Origin: an uncultured Planctomycetaceae bacterium
GTDB lineage: Bacteria; Planctomycetota; Planctomycetia; Planctomycetales; Planctomycetaceae
DNA: 14,956 nt
Assembly: GCA_937952455.1 (NCBI GenBank)
Contig: CALFYU010000315.1
Span: 1 to 14,956 of the forward strand
Direction: 5' to 3'
Part shown: in pieces, positions 7,045 through 12,500 of the stretch
Position numbering within the stretch: the first letter of the stretch is position 1
Layout: the number at the start of each line of letters is the position of its first letter
Made by a program: the position numbers and the translations under genes
Notes under the pieces: model-generated
Told to the model about the DNA's origin: nothing
What the model saw: the letters and a program-made list of their open reading frames with translations, nothing else
The model's database searches: none

Positions 7045-10000
7045 CTAATCGGCGTTGATCTGGAGCCGGTCGGCGGCTTCGTGATGCAGCCGTACGAGGT
7101 AAAAGTCCCCCGCCTTGCGCTGAGTGCGCCACGTGGCCGCGTTGTGGAAGCGCTGCCGGGCCTCGTCTTGGGCGCCTTGTTCGGCGCGAATCATGGCCAA
7201 CACGTATTGAGCGGCGGCATACGAGTCGTTGTCGCACACCGCCACGGTGTGCAGCAGGGTTTTTTCTGCAGCGTGGTGGTCGCCGCAGCGAAACTGCGCT
7301 ATACCGAGGACGCACACTGCATCCTGGTTGTTCGGCTCGAATTCGAGTCCGCGCTGTGCATGTAAAAGCGCGCGGCCGGGATCACAGAGATCTCGAAACG
7401 GACACGTCGTGTGGACCCATGACACCCAATGGTGCGGTTTGAATCGATCCGCAAATTCCTCAGCGTCTTCGTCGAATTGCCGGATGGCATTCGCAAAATG
7501 CCGCCGGGCGTCCTGCGTGCGGCCTGCATCATATAACGCCTCCGCAAAGTTGTAGGCCGGCCATGCCGTGCTTCCAGGAGAGCGCGGGATTTGTGGATAC
7601 TTTTGAAGGATCTCCTTCCGCAGTGCCGCCTGTTTCAAAAGTAGGGCCTCCGCATCGTCAAACCGGCATTCCTGACACAATGCGACGACCAACTCTTCAT
7701 AACAGATGGACAGGCGCCGCTTGTGCTCATAAACGTCGGGAAAATCTTGCGCGAGTGTCTCCCGGAGTTCCGTCGCGGCCTTGCGGTACCAGCTCGAACG
7801 GGCAAAGTCACCAGTTTTAAAGTAGAGCTGTCCCAAATAGGCACGGTTCTGGGCAAGCCAGCCGCGGAGCTGCGCGTTGTCGGGTTGCTCCCGCAAATTG
7901 AGTTCGTAGACGCGATTGGCAAATAACAGTTCCGATTCCGCCTCGTCGTCGCGCGACGTCCGCATTAGCATACCCCCCAACCATTGCCGGCTGTGAGCTT
8001 CGTTGGCGGTGTCAGCGAACTCGGGATGCTCGGCGATCAACTCGTCCCAAATCCGCACCGCCTCGCGGAGATATACCTCCGATTCCTCGCGGTGCCGGGC
8101 TTCCCAGTGAAAATTGCCCAAATCCGTATGAACCTCGGCTAGTTGGCAACGGAATTCCAATTCGTCGGGGAAATCATCGACCAATCGTTGCGTTTCAACG
8201 AGCCGCAATTGGCAAGTGGCCAATGCGTCTTCGATTCGCTCGGGGCGGCGCTGAAAAAAAGACAGTGCGATGTTCCTATATGCTTCAGTGAGCGCGATGC
8301 GGTAATCCCTGTCCTGCGGATCCGCGGCCACCAATTCGTTCAACATGTCAATCGCGCGATTGCCGGTTATCTCAGCTTGTTGGAAGTCGCCCAATGCTTC
8401 GTGAAGCCCGGTAATCCGCATGTAGGCTTTGGCAGCTTCAAACCGCACGGCCGGGACGTCTCCTTCGTCGGCCAAGAGTTGTTCCAGAAATTGAACCGCT
8501 TTTTGCATGAGGGCCCGCCGGACGTTTTCCATTTGTGGAACGTTGGCGATTTCATCCGAAGCCACCTCGGTCAGCATGTCGTTGACTGCCTGTAAGGCGA
8601 GCGTGAGATTCACGTCAGCCCGCCGGGTTTGTGACTGGGCAATTTTCCGCTGCTGGGACTCGGCATCGTAGGCCCCGGCTACAAAAAACGTGCTAGCCGA
8701 TAGCGCAACGACCGCGATCAGCAAGATCACGGCGATTGACGCGACGACCGTATGATTGCGCCGGGACCACTTGGCAATCCGATCCAATACTCCCGGGCGT
8801 TTGGCCAGAATCGGCCGCAGGTCCAAAAAGTGTCGCAAGTCCTCCGCCAAGGCGGCGGCCGTGGCATACCGCGCCGACGGATCTTTGGCGATCGCCTTGA
8901 GAACGATCGTTTCCAGATCGGCCGGAATCGATCGGTCGACGCTGCTGGGCAGGGGCGGATCTTCGTAGGCAATCCGCTTAAGCAGCACGGCCTTATCATC
9001 CGCCGGCAGCATCGGCCGGCAGGTCAGCAGTTCGTAGAGCGTGACCCCCAACGAATAGACGTCGGTGCGATGATCGACAATGCCCCCTTGCCCCAGCACC
9101 TGTTCGGGACTCATATATTGCAGCGTGCCCACAAAATCGCCCGTCATCGTCAATCCCGTTTCGGATTCCATCTGCGCGAGCCCGAAATCGGTGACCCACA
9201 GTTGTCCCTCCGCGTCGATCAACAGGTTCGATGGTTTGATGTCGCGGTGGACGATGCCCCGCTGGTGCGCAAAGTCCAGCGCTTCGGCCGCTTGAATTCC
9301 CAATTCCGCGATCGTGCGATAACGGTGACGCTTGTCTCCGAAAGAATCGGTCGACAGCCGGTGAACACGATGTGTCTCTTGGGCGTGCGGCTGAGTCGAC
9401 GCGCCGGGACCGTGTTCGATCAGGTGTGCCGAGGGTTGACCGGCGCCGGGATCGAATACGATGTCGAAGTCCGCAGCATCGCCGGAAGAACGTAACTCAG
9501 CGGCACGGGTTTCGGCGGGAATCTCGGCGATCTCGCCCTCCACCATCGCCAACCGAGTTTGCTTGAGAATTGTCGCCAAATCTTGCCCGTCGACGAATTG
9601 CATCGCATAATAATGCACGCCCCGATCGGAGCCGACCGAATGCACGGGGACGATGTGCGGATGGTGCAGTCCCGCCGCGGCTTGGGCCTCGATTTTGAAT
9701 CGCTGCAATTGGCGGGGATCGAGCACGGCCGCAAAGGGCAAGATCTTCAGCGCCACGCGCCGATGCAGCGAGATTTGCTGCGCTTCGTAGACGATTCCCA
9801 TGCCGCCGCGGCCGACTTGGCGGATCAAACGAAAATCGCCGATGACGCGCGCCGGACGTTCGGCGTCGTCACCGTCGCCGAACACGGAATGCGACGTCCT
9901 GGCCAATTCGGCCAGCGCTGGAAAAAGTTGACGGATGACCTCGGCAATCTCTGGGAATTGGGCGGCATATTCCTCGACGTCGATGGACTCGCCCCGGCCG

Positions 10001-10104
10001 ATGCGGTCGGAAAACTCGTCCGCAATCCGATCCAACAGCGTGTCAACCGCCGGATCCATGCGTACATGCTGCTCGGTCACCGCTGCTTCCCCTGGCTGAG
10101 GCAC
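7045..10104 (-). CDS. Membrane-anchored Ser/Thr protein kinase (Hanks type) with C-terminal TPR region
   Basis: A 1019-aa protein. Residues 1-85 are an N-terminal helical region typical of planctomycete kinases. The kinase domain spans about 90-428: P-loop GRGGMGIVY (98-106), VALK (Lys120), alphaC Glu139, catalytic loop HRDIKPSN (Asp288, Asn293), DFG (306-308), SPEQ in place of APE (332-335) and DVYSLGVTLYELL. All catalytic residues are present, so it should be active. About 80 residues of low-complexity, Ala/Glu/His-rich sequence (about 181-260) are inserted between the hinge and alphaE. One membrane segment (about 453-475) follows, then about 530 residues of helical repeats with TPR character. 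Inferred: kinase in the cytoplasm, TPR region across the membrane, binding proteins. Start: GTG at 10104 with GAGG 5 nt upstream. An in-frame GTG eight codons later, preceded by GGGGAA, is an alternative. Targets are unknown. Confidence 0.95.
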   Translation of the reverse strand: MPQPGEAAVTEQHVRMDPAVDTLLDRIADEFSDRIGRGESIDVEEYAAQFPEIAEVIRQLFPALAELARTSHSVFGDGDDAERPARVIGDFRLIRQVGRGGMGIVYEAQQISLHRRVALKILPFAAVLDPRQLQRFKIEAQAAAGLHHPHIVPVHSVGSDRGVHYYAMQFVDGQDLATILKQTRLAMVEGEIAEIPAETRAAELRSSGDAADFDIVFDPGAGQPSAHLIEHGPGASTQPHAQETHRVHRLSTDSFGDKRHRYRTIAELGIQAAEALDFAHQRGIVHRDIKPSNLLIDAEGQLWVTDFGLAQMESETGLTMTGDFVGTLQYMSPEQVLGQGGIVDHRTDVYSLGVTLYELLTCRPMLPADDKAVLLKRIAYEDPPLPSSVDRSIPADLETIVLKAIAKDPSARYATAAALAEDLRHFLDLRPILAKRPGVLDRIAKWSRRNHTVVASIAVILLIAVVALSASTFFVAGAYDAESQQRKIAQSQTRRADVNLTLALQAVNDMLTEVASDEIANVPQMENVRRALMQKAVQFLEQLLADEGDVPAVRFEAAKAYMRITGLHEALGDFQQAEITGNRAIDMLNELVAADPQDRDYRIALTEAYRNIALSFFQRRPERIEDALATCQLRLVETQRLVDDFPDELEFRCQLAEVHTDLGNFHWEARHREESEVYLREAVRIWDELIAEHPEFADTANEAHSRQWLGGMLMRTSRDDEAESELLFANRVYELNLREQPDNAQLRGWLAQNRAYLGQLYFKTGDFARSSWYRKAATELRETLAQDFPDVYEHKRRLSICYEELVVALCQECRFDDAEALLLKQAALRKEILQKYPQIPRSPGSTAWPAYNFAEALYDAGRTQDARRHFANAIRQFDEDAEEFADRFKPHHWVSWVHTTCPFRDLCDPGRALLHAQRGLEFEPNNQDAVCVLGIAQFRCGDHHAAEKTLLHTVAVCDNDSYAAAQYVLAMIRAEQGAQDEARQRFHNAATWRTQRKAGDFYLVRLHHEAADRLQINAD

Positions 10105-10148
10105 AGTCGCCTCGGAAATTCACGTCGTGCATCGGCCCGCTGTAATTC

Positions 10149-10177
10149 AAGTTACCCGCCGGCGCGAGCATTGGCAA
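10149..10177 (-). promoter_or_regulatory. Candidate sigma70-like promoter of the kinase gene
   Basis: On the minus strand, TTGCCA (10177-10172, one mismatch to the -35 consensus) is followed after 17 bp by TAACTT (10154-10149, a weak -10). Transcription would begin about 40 nt before the GTG start. The spacing and position are good but the -10 is poor. Confidence 0.28.
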
Positions 10178-10261
10178 CAGGGATTTTCCAGTCAACCGAG
10201 CGCGGATTGGCCAGGAGATCGGGGGCCTCACGGAAACCGGAGAGAGCACGCCGAATCGCGG

Positions 10262-10789
10262 CTATTCCCAACGGCGTTGAGGGGTTGGTTCCTCGGCGAT
10301 TTCTGCACCGGGCAAATCCTTGAGTGCGGTACGCAGCTCAACAGCCAGTTGCTGGTTCTCGAGGATTCGCCAGCCCAGGTTGACGCGATTATCCACGCGT
10401 TCTACCTTCCATAATCCGGTAGCGGAGCGCCGCAGTTCAATCCGCGAGTTCACGAACGGCATGCCCGCATGGCGAAACAACGTCTGGGCGGTCGCGGCAT
10501 CGCCGCGAACCCTGAGTGATTCGATGTCGAATTGCAAGTGATCTTCGTCCGCCGCTCCTGGGGGAGACGTCCAGGCGGCGGCATATTCGTCCGACGTGGC
10601 GACCACCTGCTCTCGCAGTTCGGGCGTCATCAGTTGCAGTGCGGCCGCGCGGTCATTGTTCTTGACGGCTTCAAGAAACGCGGTGACAGCCCGCCGCGGC
10701 TGCTGATTTGTTTGCCACTGTTGTAGGCCGGCGAAAATCAGCAACAGTCCCCCACCGATGAGTGCGACATTCCACAGCTTTGGTGTCAC
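10262..10789 (-). CDS. Membrane-anchored protein of unknown function
   Basis: A 175-aa protein from a GTG start at 10789 (GGAG 8 nt upstream). Residues 4-22 (KLWNVALIGGGLLLIFAGL) form a signal anchor. The rest is soluble, beginning RRAVTAFLEAVKNNDRAAALQLMTPELREQV. This 'small helical region, then a mixed alpha/beta fold with a final FRHAG...RIELRR...GLWKVERVD strand set' resembles NTF2-like/DUF4878-type accessory domains, which is an inference from pattern only. A longer frame begins at ATG 10912 (216 aa), but its extra N-terminus reads through one arm of the repeat at 10853-10956 (giving VRTADPT) and puts the membrane segment inside, so the short form is preferred. It lies 157 bp upstream of the kinase gene on the same strand. 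Confidence 0.7.
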   Translation of the reverse strand: MTPKLWNVALIGGGLLLIFAGLQQWQTNQQPRRAVTAFLEAVKNNDRAAALQLMTPELREQVVATSDEYAAAWTSPPGAADEDHLQFDIESLRVRGDAATAQTLFRHAGMPFVNSRIELRRSATGLWKVERVDNRVNLGWRILENQQLAVELRTALKDLPGAEIAEEPTPQRRWE

Positions 10790-10852
10790 GCGGCCATCTC
10801 CGGAGACGGAAGAGCGTTGGCGAATCCTCGGATACTCACAGACCGAAGAAGC

Positions 10853-10956
10853 CGTAGGGTCCGCTGTGCGGACCAAAAACAACTTGAATTCCTCGGCCGG
10901 CAAGACAACCACAAAGCAAGCCGCAACCCGGAGCGGTCCGCACCGCGGACCCTACG
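10853..10956. repeat. Paired-hairpin palindromic repeat element
   Basis: The left arm 10853-10874 and right arm 10935-10956 are reverse complements at 21 of 22 positions; both outer ends read CGTAGGGTCCGC inward. Each arm is also a perfect 7-bp hairpin by itself: GGTCCGC-TGT-GCGGACC on the left and GGTCCGC-ACC-GCGGACC on the right. The spacer is 60 bp. The right arm carries the TAG stop (10954-10952) of the 72-aa gene. The element lies between two minus-strand genes. It looks like a REP/BIME-type or MITE-like intergenic element that could also stall or stabilise the transcript; no transposase is adjacent. Confidence 0.8.
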
Positions 10957-11170
10957 CGCTGGGGCGGAGGTTCCAATAGGCGGAAAGGACGTCGTACAAG
11001 TCGGCCGAGATTTGGACGTCGTCGTTGTCGAAATCACGCAGCCAAGCGCGGTCAGAGCGGACGGCGTCGGCCAAAATGTGGGTGATTTCGCTCAGTTTGA
11101 CGGTCACGCCCGGTTCAGCGACGGCAGTGTTGTCGTCTTCGCCCGTGTATAATCTCAGTCGGTGACGCAT
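10952..11170 (-). CDS. 72-aa protein of unknown function
   Basis: A small acidic, probably soluble protein beginning MRHRLRLYTGEDD, with a central EITHILADAVRSDRAWLRDF and an end that reads DLYDVLSAYWNLRPSA. No signal peptide, membrane span, Cys/His metal site or helix-turn-helix is evident. Support for being real: AAGGAA 10 nt before the ATG, a balanced globular composition, and no larger overlapping frame on either strand. I have an impression, not verified, that similar short proteins occur in other planctomycetes. Its stop codon TAG is formed by the outer end of the palindromic element at 10853-10956. It is followed on the same strand by the membrane-anchored unknown and the kinase. Confidence 0.72.
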   Translation of the reverse strand: MRHRLRLYTGEDDNTAVAEPGVTVKLSEITHILADAVRSDRAWLRDFDNDDVQISADLYDVLSAYWNLRPSA

Positions 11171-11261
11171 AAGTCTGTCTTTCCTTAGACAAGTGTGGGT
11201 GTATTGAATCCGCTTCCCCCCACAGCCCGTGCGGGCAATGCGCTGTTCTGAGTTGCAAACG

Positions 11262-11292
11262 TTTGAGATATGCCGGGAGCCGGAATCTCAAA
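11262..11292. repeat. Bulged hairpin upstream of the 72-aa gene
   Basis: TTTGAGAT (11262-11269) pairs perfectly with ATCTCAAA (11285-11292). Inside, CCGG-GAG-CCGG continues the stem after a small asymmetric bulge, giving up to 12 base pairs. It lies 92-122 nt upstream of the small gene's ATG on that gene's strand and has no T-tract on either side, so it is not a standard terminator. It could be a leader structure. Confidence 0.4.
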
Positions 11293-11460
11293 TCCCTCAC
11301 ATCAGAGCTGCGCGAGCGTCGGCGCGGACGCTTCAATCATTATCGGACGCAGCAATCTGGTCGCATGAACAATTCTGACGGATGACGCGATTATGCCCGA
11401 TCGTCGTCATTTCGCGATTCGATGAATCGTAAAGAACGCAGCGGGCAATTGCCGTTTCGT

Positions 11461-11477
11461 CCGGCAGGTTCTGCCGG
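11461..11477 (-). terminator. Perfect hairpin downstream of rsmE
   Basis: CCGGCAG-GTT-CTGCCGG has a 7-bp perfect stem and 3-nt loop, starting about 45 nt past the rsmE stop. No T-run follows on the minus strand, so intrinsic termination is uncertain. Confidence 0.3.
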
Positions 11478-11521
11478 TGTTGGGCCGCATTCGGTTCGAT
11501 GTGCGCGTGCTACCGCCGGGG

Positions 11522-12232
11522 TCACGACCCGATCGCCGCTCCGCACATGGCGATGAGCGCCAGGGCGGCTGTTTCGATTCGTAAGATGCGCGGGCCGAGG
11601 TCGACCGGAATTGCCCGCGACTTGGCAAGTTCGATTTCCGCGTCGGAGAATCCCCCTTCCGGGCCGATGCCGACGGCCGTCGCTTCGCCTGCGGCGATGA
11701 GTTCGCCCCGCCAAGGCTCGCCGCCGGGATGTGCCACCAGCAGGCGTGTCGGTTGGGGAAGTTCCGAGACAAACTGTTCCCAGGTTTGCGGCGGGGTGAT
11801 CTGCATCAGGCGAGCACGGCGGCACTGTTTTGAGGCGGCGATCACGGCGGCCCGCATCTTGTCCAACTTGGCCGCGCGGGGATCGACCACGCTGTGTTGC
11901 GTCTGCAGCGGCACCAATTGCGTGACGCCCAATTCAGTCGCTTTTTCCACCAACCAGCGAAAACGGTCCCCCTTCGGGACAGCGGTTGCCAAAATTAAAG
12001 GGGCCGACAGCTCGGTTGTCGCAGGGTTCCGTGAGAGAATCGACAAGACCGCCCGCTGCTTCGTCGCCGATTCAATCCGCGCCGTCGCTTCGGTCCCCTG
12101 CCCATCGAACAGCTCAATTTCCGTTCCCGGCTTCAAACGCAGCACGTTGTGCAAGTGGTGCGCTTCGGGACCGACGAGTTCGGCGGTCGCACCGTCGGCG
12201 AGAGCGGGCAGGTAGAATCGGGGATGCGTCAC
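11522..12232 (-). CDS. rsmE: 16S rRNA (uracil-1498-N3)-methyltransferase RsmE
   Basis: A 236-aa protein, the usual RsmE length. Known: RsmE methylates N3 of U1498 in helix 44 of 16S rRNA using S-adenosylmethionine, late in small-subunit assembly. Seen: the N-terminal PUA-like domain with HHLHNVLRLKPGTEIELFDG (residues 25-44); then the SPOUT/trefoil-knot methyltransferase with KGDRFRWLVEKATELGV (87-103), AASKQCRRARLMQI (132-145), GIGPEGGFSDAE (188-199) and LGPRILRIETAALA (212-225), the knot segments that hold SAM. It starts at GTG 12232; no Shine-Dalgarno is visible, so leader-poor initiation or a nearby alternative start cannot be excluded. It is divergent from the GH20-type gene and well separated from the small minus-strand genes downstream. 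Confidence 0.95.
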   Translation of the reverse strand: MTHPRFYLPALADGATAELVGPEAHHLHNVLRLKPGTEIELFDGQGTEATARIESATKQRAVLSILSRNPATTELSAPLILATAVPKGDRFRWLVEKATELGVTQLVPLQTQHSVVDPRAAKLDKMRAAVIAASKQCRRARLMQITPPQTWEQFVSELPQPTRLLVAHPGGEPWRGELIAAGEATAVGIGPEGGFSDAEIELAKSRAIPVDLGPRILRIETAALALIAMCGAAIGS

Positions 12233-12408
12233 GGGCGTAATTTGGTGGGGAATATTCAGTCATGGCGAATGGTTTGGCGGCGTCCCGCCATCGTGGCACA
12301 TGCCAGTTTGGGAGTCAACGATCGCCCAATTTCCGCGCTCGGTCGGCGATCGCTCACCCGGCGACCGGCACGATTCTTGAAACCATCCCCCAAGGCCCTC
12401 CCGCACGG

Positions 12409-12437
12409 TTGGATGCAACAGCCCGGTGGGGTATGTT
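12409..12437 (+). promoter_or_regulatory. Candidate promoter of the GH20-type gene
   Basis: TTGGAT (12409-12414) and TATGTT (12432-12437) are 17 bp apart on the plus strand, about 65 bp before the ATG at 12501. Each hexamer has two mismatches to the sigma70 consensus. It lies in the 268-bp divergent gap with rsmE. Confidence 0.28.
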
Positions 12438-12500
12438 AGATCGTTTTCATTCCGAATCGCCGCGCTCAAAACCAACGCATTGAATTGTCGAGGTCCGCAC

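Larger units (their letters stand above)
11171..11521. other. 351-bp intergenic region with hairpins, no gene seen
   Basis: This lies between rsmE and the 72-aa gene, both on the minus strand. It contains three compact palindromes: GCCCG-TG-CGGGC (11225-11236), a larger hairpin at 11262-11292, and CCGGCAG-GTT-CTGCCGG (11461-11477). No coding frame with protein-like composition was recognised, and no clear promoter was found. Confidence 0.5.

Noticed and set aside
8752..9495. 247-codon plus-strand open frame inside the kinase
   Set aside because: It overlaps the conserved kinase catalytic domain on the opposite strand; composition is not protein-like and no start signal was seen.
5928..10892. 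Shared 13-mer (12 of 13 identical, CAACTTGA[C/A]TTCC) in the spacers of the two repeat elements
   Set aside because: Too short for a claim of common origin, and the rest of the spacers does not align; recorded only as a possible coincidence.
10790..10912. N-terminal extension of the membrane-anchored unknown to ATG 10912
   Set aside because: The extra 41 residues translate an arm of the palindromic repeat and put the membrane segment in the interior; the GTG at 10789 with its own GGAG is a better start.
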